64,000 nucleotides of DNA from Acanthochlamys bracteata. Lineage: Eukaryota > Streptophyta > Magnoliopsida > Pandanales > Velloziaceae. The position numbers and the translations under genes are program-made. The stretch spans positions 5,991,501 through 6,055,500 of the forward strand of contig CM034143.1 in assembly GCA_019914995.1 (NCBI GenBank). Direction: 5' to 3'. Of this stretch, positions 1 through 15,832 are shown piece after piece (position 1 is the stretch's first letter; every line of letters begins with the position of its first letter). A model generated the notes under the pieces. The model did no database searches. It saw only the letters and a program-made list of their open reading frames with translations, and was not told the DNA's origin.

Positions 1-312
1 AGGTCCTCGAAATTTACTTATAGTCTTGATGCTTTATTTTCTGAACGGTCGAAATTTGGTTTCTAATTCTAACAAGAATGCTTTTCGCAATTATGAGGTC
101 CAAATACATTGCTGTATATAATCAGAACTAGAGGTCCGATAATGCAACCTCTTTCTTCTTCCATCTCTCGCTAAGGTCGGAGAGCTCTACCGCCGGTTCA
201 TTTTCTCTCGATAAAGTTTCAGTAGAGAGCGAGAGAGACCGAGAGAGCGGCGGTGGGAGGAAAGGAGGAAGCAGAGGAGGGAGAGATTGTTGGTGAATAG
301 TCGCCGTAGAAA

Positions 313-2777
313 GTGGCGGCGGAGGAAGAAGATTTAGCGGCGGGAATGGAGGAAGGAGGCAGCGGTGTCTATGTGAATGAGGGGCACCTGCTTGAGCACC
401 GGTGGGCTTTCTTGTTTGATAACCCTTCTGCGAAATCGAAGCAGGCTACCTGGGTAGCTCGATCCGTCCCATCTATACCTTGTCCACTGTTAAAGAATTC
501 TGGGGGTAATCCTTACTAAGTACTTGAAATTGTTGTTCTTTTCTCAATTGTGTGATTTGGTTTATATTTTCTAGATTTAATTGAGTAGACTGTAATTATT
601 GGTTATGGATCGCTCACCTTCTCTAGATTTGAAGATTTTTGGAGGGTGATTTTCCTACTGACTATTAGCAATCATTGTTCACTGTTGAAGCTTATTTGAT
701 TCGATGCGATTTTTTTTTCTTTTTTGGTTTTTTTGTTTGCCTTTTTCTTACTAGTTTTTAAGGTAAAACTACTAGTTTTTGAGTGGTGATTACTTCTCTG
801 AACTGTACGAGTACTTATACTACTAAGTAAATGGTAATTAGTGCTAGCTCTCTTGTTATTGTGGACTCCATTGATTTGGTTTACCTCTACTCTGTTATTA
901 TTTCACTGTGATACATGTTGTGAGGTAATGCTTAAGTGAGAACTGAATGGAAGGAGAGGCTTACAATCAGATGTTAGGTAGTGTATGTGCGACTGGTTGA
1001 CTCGTTGTGCATATATCCTCTTTTCATTATCCGATAATCTGTTATTGGTGGTTCCTTGATTTGGCTTTTCTCAAATTCTGCTATCCCCTTTCAACTGTTA
1101 GTGACGGTTGGTATATATGTTGATTGGTTCTCCTGTTCTGGTGCTTTCACCCTTGTTGGCAGATACTAGAGTTTTGAAATAGAAAGGTACAACACAGTGG
1201 TGGCAAGAGTGTCTCGTGGTTGTTATATGTTATGAGCTAAATCTTCTGAGGCAGTTTATTTTCTGAAGTATCTAGCACATTAATGTCAGCCATCCATTGT
1301 TGTGTACAACACTAAAAAATTTCCTTTAACCAATGCTTTTCCAGCCTTTACTATAACATTCATCGACCAAGTAAGCTGGCTGTTGGAGCAGACTTGCACT
1401 TTTTCAAGCACAAAATAGAGCCAAAATGGGAAGACCCCATTTGTGCAAATGGAGGAAAATGGACTATAAATTCGTCAAGGGGAAAGTCTGATACATGGTG
1501 GTTGTACACAGTAGGTGGAAACTGGAGGCAGTTAGCTTCTCTTTTGAAGAGCAGAATCAGTTAATTGAAGTTGTTGAAAATTTTTGTTGAGCGACTCTTT
1601 TCGTCTGCGATCTGTACAGCTATTGACAATTATTGGGGAGCAGTTTGACAATGGCGATGATATTTGTGGGGCTGTTGTGAATGTGCAACCATGGCAGGAA
1701 AAGATATCTATTTGGACAAAGAATGGTTGTAATCAAGCTGTGCAGGTTGGTGTTGTGCTTTGGTATAATTGGAGCTTAATTCCAACTATGTGACAATATT
1801 TTGCACTGCATAGTTCAGAATCTACTTCTATCGATTCTCTCCAAAACAGTGAAAAAGTTAAGTCTCTTGTACAGGAGACTATCGGGAAGCAATGGAAGGA
1901 ATTCCTGGACTACAAAGAGCCAATTGGATTTAATACTCCATGTGAGCTAATCCTATCTCGATATTTCTTCTGGATTTCGTTGCCATATAAATTGATTGCG
2001 CTTTGCTTCGTCTCCTTTCTCTCTTGGAAATGCTTGCCTCGTAAGTCTAAATACTTAAGTAACACCAACAAAAGAAAGCTGCTTTCAACTAGCTATGGTA
2101 ATCTACTCTATCGAAAACTATATCTCAATAACATTTAAACTGATATTTTTGAAATCAGATAATCGCAAAATATACTTTCCAAGTAAGTCGAAATATTTTA
2201 TATGTCTCATTTCTGTAAATGCTCCTCTACTGCCTCACCAAAGAAAAAAGAAAGGCTAGCATTTATCAGACTGTTACTCTAGCAAATTTCAACATGCTCT
2301 GTGCCTTGTCATTTGTCTTTCAACCATGCATTTCTAGATATCAAACATAGGGAGCGTTTGGCAAAGCTCTTTTCTCAAAAGCAGATTTTTAGTTTTTAAT
2401 TTTACATTTTTTATAATTATTTAGAGAATTTGTTTAAAATTTAAATAGTATAAAAAAATTTTATGATTTTTTAATTTATTTTTATTATCTTTTTTAGATA
2501 AAAAAAATAAAATTCGTTTTTAAAAAAAATATTTTTTTCATTTTAGAAAATTTTCTTTAACACTTCCAAACGTCTCCTAATCATTGGACAATTTAGCTTC
2601 ATTGGCCCTTTGTGCATATGGGAATATGCCGTGAGAATTAACACGAATGCAGTTGATGCGCTTGTCAAGCACCTTCATTACCTTCTTACTTTTCAGGATG
2701 ATGCGAAGAAACTTGATAGAGTTGCCAAGAGTTCGCTATCAAGTGCGAAGATTTCACAAATTCCAGTTAAAGAGTAG
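313..2777 (+). pseudogene. Decayed, intron-bearing eIF4E (cap-binding translation factor) copy
   Basis: Five blocks match plant eIF4E in order: exon 1 about 313-505, exon 2 1345-1510, exon 3 1620-1745, exon 4 1875-1941, exon 5 2697-2777. Exon 3 is 126 nt and intron phases agree with the family, so this is a genomic duplicate, not a retrocopy. Cap-pocket tryptophans survive (QATW in exon 1, PKWEDP in exon 2). Lesions: the expected start is GTG at 313, with an in-frame stop just upstream; the first in-frame ATG is at 346. One base is missing next to 454, shifting the rest of exon 1. A family tryptophan is leucine (RWAFLF). One base is extra near the end of exon 4, creating a stop at the exon 4/5 join. 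The C-terminus no longer ends in the usual NRYTV-type tail. eIF4E binds the mRNA 5' cap within eIF4F; this copy should not make a full protein. A sequencing error could explain one lesion, hardly all of them. Confidence 0.85.
2350..2577. mobile_element. MITE-like inverted-repeat element in the last intron of the eIF4E pseudogene
   Basis: AT-rich block with terminal inverted repeats: GGGAGCGTTTGG at the left and CCAAACGTCTCC at the right. It has no coding capacity. Flanks read ATA and TAA, so a 2-3 bp target duplication is possible but unclear. The ends resemble those of the elements at 37012-37258 and 61015-61279. Confidence 0.6.
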
Positions 2778-3399
2778 GGGAGAACTTTGCTCTCCTGGCT
2801 GTTTGAGATTCTGAAGTTTGCTTTATGCAATGAACGGGTTAGCATCATATCGTTTTTGTGGAGCCGAAACATTATAAAAAGTTTATTGTTATTGAAAACG
2901 AACTATGTATTATGCATCTTTCGGACTTCGGAGGCAATGGAGTGTAAGATCCAGCGATATATGCGTCGTTGTATGCCACATCACCCAGGCTCCAACTTAA
3001 TTTCGAATGCGCAATTTTTAGTGCAGGACTGTCAGCAAAAACATCATCTAGCGCTGTTGAATGTATTACGGAGGAATCTAACGGTCTAACCATCCTTCCA
3101 CAAACGCAAATAAAACATGGCGTCCATAATCAGATAGCTTGTCACTTGAAGCGAAGGACAACTGTCAGTAATAGAAGCACAGGTAAATAAACCAAATACC
3201 ATATTTATTATAACCATAATCTGTTCCATAACTGGACAGACTCAAACCAGACACAAGTACTAGGTCTAAGTCCTAGCGAAGGACACAAGCAAAGAGCACA
3301 CAAAAAGAACTCACTACATCACGGACATGAAAACAAACTGCATAATACTGCTTCATTGTGCAGCTTCAACACAACCTTCACAATACGGTAGAAACTAAC
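2778..3399. other. Intergenic stretch and probable 3' UTR of the polyubiquitin gene
   Basis: No coding similarity was recognised on either strand. The right part, up to 3399, lies directly downstream of the minus-strand polyubiquitin stop codon and should carry its 3' UTR and polyadenylation signals. The left part follows the eIF4E pseudogene. Confidence 0.5.
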
Positions 3400-5965
<2,566 letters not shown>

Positions 5966-5987
5966 GAGAAGGTAGGGCTTGGGTTCC

Positions 5988-5996
5988 TTATATAAG
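5988..5996 (-). promoter_or_regulatory. TATA box of the polyubiquitin gene
   Basis: On the minus strand the sequence reads CTTATATAAGG, placed about 80 bp upstream of the leader-exon splice donor. An ACGTGTC core sits further upstream near 6042. Assignment is by position and consensus only. Confidence 0.6.
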
Positions 5997-6009
5997 AGGA
6001 TAAAGGACC

Positions 6010-7608
6010 GACTGATGACGTTGGCCCGTTGCGATTCTGAAACGTGTCCTAATTAAGTCCGTTCAATGTTTAGAGCGGTCTATCGAGCGCTAGCGACCAG
6101 TCGGCAGTTATTGTCCACTAGCGACCTGTCGACAAGTTCTGGTAGGTCCACAATTAAAACTTTTGTTTTGGGATAAGTAATTTACCATGATATCCCCTGA
6201 TATTTGTTTCTTAAATTTAAGATTCAAAAGGGATGATGGCAGAATAGTTAATAAGTACACTTCTAGTGTTACAAATAAATCAACTTGGAGAACCAAGTTG
6301 GCCAACTTGAATAAGATATAAATATGTTGTAAAAAATTTGATTAGTTTTAATGCTTATGTCAGGGACATTATATAACTAATCCAATGGTTTTGTGAGTTA
6401 ATTATTATATAACAACTGATATTGTATTATTAGTCATTTTTATTAGTCATTTTTATTAACTTGAATACTTAAATTAGTCATTTTTATTGAATACATTACA
6501 GCAGTACTTAATCATTAAAATTTTGATGAAACACTATGGAATTACTAGAGAGAAATCTACTTCTGTCTGAGAACTTAAATTAGGAAAAGGGAAACATTTA
6601 GCAATAATATGAAAATGCTAAACTTGTCATGCAGACCTAAAGAGAAGCCTCTGAAGGAGATTGCAGCCTAACAGTATAAGATAGGAAACTTTAGATATGC
6701 AGATACTGACGTTTGTTCTTTCCAGATTTAGCAATTATCTTGCTTCAGCACGCGCAAGATTATTTTGGCCACTGCAACAGCATTGCATTTCTGCAATGGA
6801 ACATCAGCTTGTCAGAGAACTAAAAGAGGAATCATCGAAAATGTTCGTGCTACTTCATTTCTTCTCATTTGCAAATAAATTCGTATTTCAAACGTTATAA
6901 TTTTAGCCAGATTTTAATTTTTAAATAATTTATATATTTTAATTATATAAAAAATTTAAAATTTTACTTCTATCTACGAAATTTTAATTTTAATTTTTTT
7001 ATTTATATATTTTTTAATTTTTAATATATTTTTAAAAATTATTAAAATATAAATACTGAATTTTATTTTTATTTTTTTCAAATAAATTTATTTTTTTATT
7101 TTTAATTTATGAAATTCAGTTACGATCAGCCCAGATAAATGATGTAGAAAAGGCAGCCGGGGATGCGGCGGAGAGACAGGAAGTGGTCGAGGAAACGCAA
7201 TTCCCCGGAGCTCCGCCATCGAGAGAAAATGAGAAAAAATTTCAGGCGGGTTGTACTACGATGATGTGAAAAGTGTTCTTGCAGAAAAGTGCTATTACTT
7301 AAAACTTCACCCAACATTAGAATTTTCAATTAAAATTTTGAGTCATTAGATATCAAGTAATGCATATAATCTTGAAAACAGGAACAAAATTAACCAAGGA
7401 AAGCAACTGTTATAAAAAAAATATTGAGCTAGTATTACAGCACTAGCAACCTTCAGTAACTTTAAGCTCACTATAGTACTATATATATACATTCGAATAG
7501 TCGAAGTTTCTTTGCAGGTCAAACCTTGCGAACATTACATTAACTTCGAGTTTCCCCTGTGTACCTTTACCCAACGAGTGAATAGGCTTTAATGACTTTG
7601 ATCACACA
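6010..7608. other. Intergenic region between polyubiquitin promoter and Sec61 alpha 3' end
   Basis: No gene was recognised. About 6910-7120 is a very AT-rich block resembling the interior of the MITEs elsewhere, without clear ends. The segment from about 7340 to 7608 should be the Sec61 alpha 3' UTR on the minus strand. Confidence 0.4.
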
Positions 7609-10600
7609 TCAAAGCCCAAAAAATCCGAGCTCGTTGGCTTTCTCCTTCTCAAATGTTTCGAAGTACTGATAGATTATTGTAACAGCAAGAAGGATACCGG
7701 TTCCGGAACCAATAGCACCCATGAGATCAGCCAGAACGGTCAAAGCACCGATGCACATTCCTCCGAAGGTTGCAGCAGTAGGGATGTAGCGGTTCAGTTC
7801 CTTCCGGAGACTGGCGTCGCGATGCCCAGGGATGACCATTTGTTGTTCCTGCAGAGAGCAAAGAAGTACACTGCTAAGCAAAAGGAATAAAGCTTCACTA
7901 AATGTCACGATGTCCATAAGATAAAAGTAGCAAAAATGAAAATGCTAGGTTTGAATATACTAGAATGTGCAAAATAGGAAAACACAAATATATGCCAACA
8001 AACAGCTGTCATACTGATCGAAGACAAACTAAGAAAATATAGACTTAAATGGTTCGGACACGTCTGGTGCAAACCCAAAAACAGTGTAATCTATAAGACT
8101 GATGCGATTCCAATAAAAACCTTAGGAGAAGGGAAGATCAAAATTAACTTGGCTTAGGATGGTGGCGAAGAATTTAGAAGAATTAGATCTTTCACTGAAT
8201 CTGACGTATAATCAAACGAAATGAACAAAATGAATTCATATAGCCAATCCCACTCAAGTGGGATAAAAATTTAGTTTATTGTCGTTGTTGTTTAAATTTG
8301 CACCATCAAGGAGCCTGCAAGGAAAGAGAGAGATATTGACAAGGCGTGTGCAGATTTCTTGTCTATGATAAGGAGTTATGTTTTTATGCTGACGCTTCAG
8401 AAAGGGGACACAATCATATGATGGTCCAGAAAAATTACACTAAATCCACTGTAGTACCAAGAAATTAATACCAACTTCAAGACCAGTATTTCAGACTTCA
8501 TAGATGCTAAGTGATACTATATATGGAAACAAATTTAAATCAATAACATGCCCTCTAGAAACAGTTGTCTACAAACACAATTTGCAGTCTACAATATATG
8601 TGAGTCGCTGTTGGTGCAGGATAAATTTAAATCCAGACACACTAATGAATAGCAGAAAACTTATAAAGACTAAACCAAAAAAAGAAAGTACCTGAAGTTG
8701 TCTAGCAACATCTCTAGCAGATGATCCAGATACTTCTATCCATGTTTTGGAGAAAAGAGCACATGCTGTGAGCATATAAACAATGTAGAAAAGGGCATGG
8801 AAGGGATTTGCAGCCATGTCAGCCAAACTGCAAGAAAGAAACTCAAAAGTTTAGCCATATAAAATCATTAGATAAAACACAAGGAGCACATAACATTCAT
8901 TTTAAAAATGAACATACAAGTAGCCTGCTAACAAGAAGCTATTATGCGGAGCATAGACGAACAAAAGTTGACGAGTTACCTAGAGGGCGCTGTTACATAG
9001 TAGGCAAGACCACCAACAGGAATGGATTGACCACCATACTCAGACTCCTTCCATGTACCCAGAAGATTTACCAATAAATTCCCACTGAATCTCCGGTACA
9101 ACAACTGTATCAGACAGTGTAAGACATAAAAAAACAAAAGGGAGATGCACGAATATTAGTAATCACATAGACAAACTTCTCATACCTGGGAGATGAAATA
9201 TAAGTTAGTAACCAGAGCAGATTGCAAAATGATTGGCATGTTAGACGTGTAAAACAGTTTTATAGGATAGGAGCCTTGCTGCCCACGGGCATTCTTTGAC
9301 TTAACAGGGAGAACAACACGAAAACCCTGGAAGTAGACAACAATAAGAAACACCAGAACTGTTGCGAGCAAATTTGTGACATTTGGAAGACTTTGGCGAT
9401 AGAAAGCCTCTCGAAGAGCCCGAACTTTATCTGTTCGGGTTATAAGCAGATGGAATAAGGCAATCACAGCACCCTCAAATTCAGCACCACGCCCCATATT
9501 CACAGTTGTTGGGCTAAATGCCTTCCAGATGATAGTCTCACTATAAAGATTGACAAAGATCAGGGCCTAAGGAGTAAATGCACGGATAACAAATTCAAAT
9601 ATTAGAAGCAAAGCTTACCAGATGTTGGTGGCAATAAACAAGGAGATTCCAGATCCTAAACCATATCCTTTCTGGAGAAGTTCATCTAAACATATCACAA
9701 TTATACCTGCAAAGAAGAGCTGAAGAATTATCAATATAGCATTTCCAGTCCCCAGCATGCTGACGCTACCATACATCCCCGATAAAACATATGCAGATGC
9801 CATCCCAATAGCAATCAGAATACCGAGCAACTTCTGTGCACCATTTCTGAGAGTGATTGAATAAAAAAGTTACAGTCACAACACCAAGGTCGTGCAATAG
9901 AAATAATATGTAAAAGAAAATAGGTGTTGTAGGTTATAGCTACAGTTTCTCAAACACAATATGAAACCATAGAACAAGTCTAAAGTTCAAACACAACACT
10001 AACAATAAAGATGCAAAAATCTTGCTAATATGCATTATTAAAGAAACAAACTTTCTTCAGCTACAAAAGATTAAATAGTCAATTTAGCCTCAACAGTGAA
10101 GCACAAGCACCATTCCATCTTCTAATATGACCCTTATAATCAAACTGTGTTTTTATTAGAAGAAATATGTAAAAAAAGTCTTCTTTTGAATTGTCCACCA
10201 AGTTTAATTAAGTAGTCAAAGAATTGACCTTCTCATTTATCAAGTTTCTTATTACTTGCATAAAGAATGATGGCTGTGGTGAAGATAATTCCTACTAAAG
10301 ATTTTGCTAACTATACATAAATCAATGGCCTATCACAGAAACATATTTCAGATCTTCCAGAATTCCTGTCCAAAACTGAGAATACACGTCCAGCTTGCTT
10401 GAGGTTACAGCGAGATGTCATACAGTAAACTGCAAGTCCTTTTTGCCATGCGTGTAAACAACTTTACTAAGTAAAAGTAAACTTAGAACCCTGAAAATAC
10501 TAGTACATATCTGGTAACTTATTTTTATCAAACATCGTAAATATAACATTATTTACCTAACAGGCAGATAAAATACCCTTAAAATAGAACACTTACAAAA

Positions 10601-10940
10601 GAGCCCGATCCTCTCGAACATTGTTGTCCACTTCAACAATCTTTGAACCCACCAGGAGTTGCATCACCATACCAGATGTCACAATGGGGGTAATTCCAAG
10701 TTCCATGACAGTTCCACGGCTCGATGCAAGGATGACGCGAATCCAATAGAAAGGATCTCCTCCAGTTGTTGAGTGTATGCCATATAAAGGTAGTTGACTG
10801 CAAACCAAGAAGATGAAAAGGGAGACAACAGTATATATCACTTTCTCTCTGAATGGAATTCTCCGATCTGCACTCTGAACCTCGGGCAAGAATGGCAAAA
10901 ATGGTCTAACCAGATGAAGCACTCTGAAACCCCCCGGCAT
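7609..10940 (-). CDS. SEC61A: Protein transport protein Sec61 subunit alpha
   Basis: Six coding exons on the minus strand: 10940-10597, 9846-9619, 9540-9186, 9104-8980, 8827-8692 and 7848-7609. They give 1428 nt and 475 residues, the normal length of the family, with an open frame at every junction. The protein is the multispanning SecY/Sec61 alpha core of the ER translocon, which passes nascent secretory and membrane proteins. Diagnostic stretches include [10 protein letters not shown] at the N-terminus, the plug-region [21 protein letters not shown], the cytosolic loop [28 protein letters not shown], and the C-terminal ELGFFGL. The start is the ATG at 10940, three bases after a leader-intron acceptor. 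The second residue is Pro (MPGGF) where relatives commonly have Gly. Intron 5 carries a LINE tail in the opposite orientation. Confidence 0.97.
8008..8292 (+). mobile_element. 5'-truncated LINE retrotransposon tail inside a Sec61 alpha intron
   Basis: Plus-strand reading gives the conserved C-terminal end of plant LINE reverse transcriptase polyproteins, in pieces separated by frameshifts and stops: [14 protein letters not shown], then [14 protein letters not shown], then [11 protein letters not shown] followed by a stop. The remnant ends in a TTG-rich tail (GTCGTTGTTG), typical of plant LINE 3' ends. It is antisense to the host gene and inactive. Confidence 0.75.
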
Positions 10941-12004
10941 ATCCTGAATCAGATAAGGACAAGTAATAATCTTTCAATGAAGGACCAATTGATGTAAACA
11001 CTGAGCTACAACTACCAACCCACCAAAGTACAAAGGCACGCCAAGGTAACAAAGACAATCACAAGTGGCAATGTAAAGGCAGATCAATCACAAAGCTAAG
11101 ATCATAAGCTTGTTGAACATGGATAATGTAACCCCATTAGGATGAAAATAAAGGAATACAGAAGGCAAAAAACCACCCAGATCTTAAAAACAGCTCAAGA
11201 GAAAGCAAGCAGAATATTAAACAACCACAATAACAGATAGGGTATATGCTCTGTGGTATGAATTTAGAGGAGATCTTGAGGTACCTGAATACTCTGCAGC
11301 GAGAAACTATAATTGCCACAAAGTGACGACTTGTACATCATTTATCCAATGCAAATAGTTCAGACATACAACTGTTTTTGGGTTAACCAACATAATCGTG
11401 CACTGAGACACTAGCACCAGCATCTAAAAGCCAACCAGGGATTGACTATAATAGACACATAATACCACACAAAACTAGCTAACAAGTAGAATCATGTTTA
11501 ACTTCACTATAAAGCAACACAGTAAGTCAATATGCCCCGAAAGAAGTGTACAAGATACTTCTAGCCACAAATTTTAATCTCTCCAGATTAGACACTTTCT
11601 ACAACACAATATCCAGAACGAAGAAAGCCTCTGTTGACCTAGTAACTTAGCAGTCTTCTGCCCATTCATGCTTATAGTGAGTACACCAGTAACCTAAAAT
11701 ATAAACAATTTATAGTACACACTAAAAATCCGTAAAACTTTCACTCGAAACAAGTAAAGCATGCACCTTATCATCATTTGTAGAAATAAATAAATTCCAA
11801 GAAATATCCAAACTCTATTAAGACATATGAAATTTGAATCATAATATATTTATCAAACTAGCTTTCAGAAACTGCATCCACAATAAACAATATTCTCCTA
11901 ACAAGTTTGAAACCAATCAAATCACCGGGGGAAAAATATACATTTGAATGATTGAAGAATCCGGGAAAACAACGATAGTGAGAAGAAAAACTAAATCTAC
12001 TAAC

Positions 12005-12160
12005 CTGATCTACTGAAATAGAAGTAGAAGCACGTCAGAGAGATTTCCGGAGTAAATAAGGAGCAAGGGGCACAGCCGCCGGTAAACGGAGACCAGAGAC
12101 GAGACTAGAGGAGAGAGAGCAAGAGAGACTCGGGAGAAAAAGATGTTAACTCTATATATA
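12005..12160 (-). promoter_or_regulatory. Sec61 alpha leader exon and TATA box
   Basis: On the minus strand, TATATATAGAG at about 12152-12160 is a TATA box. A leader exon follows and ends at 12005 with the donor GATCAG|GTTAGT. The leader intron then runs about 1.06 kb to the acceptor TTCAG just before the ATG at 10940. I recognised no other feature in that intron. Confidence 0.65.
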
Positions 12161-13768
12161 ATTTTTTATAACCGTATGGCTGAGCGTTTCACTATATCTT
12201 TTTAGTTTATATTTTTAATAAGTTTTATTATTTTATAGAAATTATTAAAAAATAAAAATTATAAAAATCTAACATCATACATTTTATTATTTAGATTATT
12301 ATCTTTAATATTAAATATATAATTCGTTTCTTCAAACTTTTAGATATTTATTTTAAAAAAATTATTTTATAAAACTCTTAAGCGCTTATTTATATTATTT
12401 AACAGCTAAAGATGTGTTTTACTTATAAAACTCACTCTTTTTCATAAAATTTTATTTACATTTATTTTTCTGTTTTTTATCTAAATTTACTCATCTCTAT
12501 TTTATTTTTAATAACATAGTTCTACAATTATTTATTACTAATTAAAATATACCCTAAAAATAAATAATATATGTGTGCTTTTGTAGTATCAATCTACTTA
12601 AGAGCTTTTTTCAGTTACAATTTTTTTTATATCTCATTTTATTCTAAATTCATGTATAATTTAATTTATCGTTCTTTTAAACTCAATTTTTTGAAATTTA
12701 TTTTCTACAAATTAAAACGCCAATAACCGAGTATCGGTAAAGTTAAATCCGAATAAAATGTAAAGTGCAGCGGTGCAAATTGTGAAGTTGAATGAGAAGA
12801 CAACTATTTACCAATATGACATCTTGTTGGTTTGTTTTCTGTTTGCGTTACTATTTCATAATTATGTCTATTTATCATATATGCAGAGATAAAATATATA
12901 AGTCTGAATAAACGGACCGGTCGGGGAAGTGATTCGAAGCACACTCTGTCTAGCGCATGAACAGTAATAAAACTCGGCCAATCCTGTCCAATTTGTTAGA
13001 TAATATAGAACTGACTTAGTCGACTCTCTGAGCGATCAACTCTCTCAAATTACTGTACAAATTAATTAATCAATATTAATTATTAATTTAATCAATAAAA
13101 ATTATAAAAAATTATTTTAAATAATATAATAATAATATTGACATCATTTTAAGTTTAAATTTATATTCTTTCTTTTATATATAATATTTTTTTAGGCAAA
13201 CAAATAAATAAAATCAAATCAAAAAATTTCAAATGAGCCGAATAGGCCAAACTCAGATTAATCATTTAGTCTGATTGTCGATCCGACCCGTTTACGTATA
13301 CGCAACCTAACAATATAGAGCCACAAAACCTAATTATTATGAGAAATATTCCAAGTAATACTATATACCCCCTCCATCTCTAACTAAGTTAATAATAAAG
13401 AAGTCATATAACGAAGGTAAGCTGGAGCTAATAAAACACGAAAAAAGAAAGACTATTGGGAAACTAGTACTGAAACCATAAACAAATTCTCACAAAGTTT
13501 CTAGTAGTCGCTCCCAGTCTAGGAGCATAGATGGATTTGGAATTGGAATACTTAAGGAGCTGTCTCCAAGAGAATTCAATGAACAAAGTTACATGATACA
13601 AGCTTTCATCTTATAACTATCAAATGCTAATGGGTTAATTAAACTAAAAAATCTCTTAAGAAGTCCTCTGTTCCTAGAATAATGTAATGGCAAGTCTGCT
13701 GCCAGACACTGAACATTTGTAGCTGATTACAATGACAAGGCGAGAATTTGGTTCAGAATTACTCAGCC
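12161..13768. other. Intergenic AT-rich region, no gene seen
   Basis: From 12170 to about 12700 and from 13060 to 13200 the sequence is strongly AT-rich and resembles decayed MITE interiors, without convincing terminal repeats. About 13490-13768 should be the 3' UTR of the neighbouring minus-strand gene. No coding similarity was recognised. Confidence 0.4.
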
Positions 13769-15832
13769 CTAGCCAAGCAAGCTCCCTTTTGCAGTTAAGA
13801 GCCGCAATGCCTGGTTAGCATTCTTTAGAACTGCTGTTGATCTTGGGACTTGCATTTTCCTTTTCTTCAAAAATTCCATGGAGTTCTGAGCACATTGAGC
13901 CTGTGGAAGATCCTTCAGAAGCACGGTTTCAGGCCTGACAGTAACATCAATAAATCTGTAAGGGTTTGGAGATGTGAATATGCCTTCCACCATAATAAAA
14001 TAGCAGCATCATCATATATAAAAAGAATACTAACCCAGAGGATTTCTGCCTTTTCTTTTTCTTTATGTGTTTAACATGAACTTTATCAGTCTCCTCTTCC
14101 GCGTCCAATGGAAACAGTTGCCTGAACATGATTTGAGGAACATATGAGAATATAAACTCCATATGACAATCGAAAGTACAGCAATGTTCTGAATCAAAAA
14201 TATTTAATGTTGCATTATCTTAGGATACAAAAGGAATTGGATCATCAGCCATTCAAATAAAGGTGTTACTATAAAGCTGTAGCCTTAACTTCACATAACT
14301 CTAAACCAAATTCTCCACATCGATATAATGCTCATGTGTTCCGTTGAACAATCATGCCCTTGTACAAGTCAGTGACGACATGTCTTGCGAATTTAATATA
14401 AATGAACCAAACAGCCAAAAGCTTTTAAATCACCAAAGTGTGTTATAGAGAAATTATATATTGATGTCATATTTCTTAGAAAGAAATGCAACATACTTCT
14501 CACGTTCTGCGAGATACTTGACAATGTGGCTAGGAAGCATCCCTGGAATATTTGGTCTCTCAAGTTCGTCTTCTTCAACTTGTGCATCTTGACAAGGTGC
14601 AACATCAGAAATCACCTCACTGCCAGACTTCTCCGGCACTTTTCTCTGTGCCCGCTGTCTCCTCCTTTCTTTTCCTTCTTTAGCAACCCTACAACCATTG
14701 AAGTACAAAGATTATAACAGCTACAGCACATATCAAGTTTTGTAAGGATAAGTTTAAGCCACTAAAGTAGTAACAAGAGCTGATCAATATAGTATAATGA
14801 AGTGCCTAGCCACCAAGAAGCTGGAAAACCGGGCTTGATTCTTAAAGAAAATATGCCGATTGGGATCTTTAGAAATCACAGTAGCTATATGTAAAAGCTA
14901 AAATATTAAGAAATGAAAAACTTAGGGCTTCCAGTACATTTTGCCACCAAAAAGCTCGAATTATTGGAGAAAGACAGAAGATAGTACTTTTGTGGGATTT
15001 ACAGAGGTTAAATAAGCCTAAGCAACATAAAAAAGCTACCACAAAGGATCATCTACAATAACTGGACTACCCATATAAGGGAGTCACATTAATGTCGAAA
15101 ATGAGAACAGTTTTTAAGTATGCTAAACTGTTAACAGAATATGAATCATACCCAGACTTCGGCTAGCATTTCATTCTTTTTCCCAGATCAGATATCTATT
15201 CAATTTCCATTCACAAATGAAATGCTGGCACTTGGTTTTTCATGGGTAGATGTAGTATCTTTGTAGGCACTTTGTAATAGTTTCAGTCATAATAGCTTGG
15301 CTATACCTTATTACGTTCTCCTTTTCTGCCCTTCTAATTTCTTGAACTTGTTCAATGCCCTGCAAGGGACCACACAAAAACAGCTTAATCAAAGATCCAT
15401 CCTTTTGGCAAAAAACACATAAACTAAATTTGATAAAACCACAGTAAAAATATGGTATCAGAATCTTAAAACTATCAAACGGATAAAAATTGAGCGAGTG
15501 CAAAAACTACCAAACCAAATCAATCTGCGTCTCTCAAGATTGCTTATAACTTACAAAATTCAACATAAGCTGTCATAGACATTGCTATCCGTACTAAACA
15601 CATAGGTTTAAGCTAATTTTCAACAATTTTTCTGAATCTTCTGCTATAAAATCTCACCTTTCCTCGGAATCCAGTTACTCAAAAAATAAAAAATCAACTT
15701 ATCTCGAGTGAAAATTTTAACTGTAACACTCCCAGCTTGTTACTGCAGATTTAAATAGAGAAATATTACCTGCTGCGTAGTGATCTCCTCAGGCGCGTCG
15801 GAGTCGGAATCGTTGTAGCTGTCGAACGACAT
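13769..15832 (-). CDS. NOL7/UTP16-like nucleolar protein
   Basis: Five exons on the minus strand: 15832-15770, 15359-15307, 14688-14497, 14121-14035 and 13955-13769. They give 582 nt and 193 residues, in frame throughout. It starts MSFDSYNDSDSDAPEE, an acidic segment followed by a charged coiled-coil-like region (EQVQEIRRAEKENVIR, then basic KERRRQRAQRK). A lysine-rich patch (HIKKKKRQK, probable nuclear/nucleolar signal) follows, and a C-terminal domain with RSTAVLKNANQALR. The order (acidic DAPEE, charged helix, C-terminal domain) matches NOL7/UTP16-type proteins, which act in early pre-rRNA processing in the nucleolus. Family assignment is from remembered motif resemblance and is moderate; the gene structure is well supported. 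It is transcribed divergently from the TBC gene. Confidence 0.65.
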
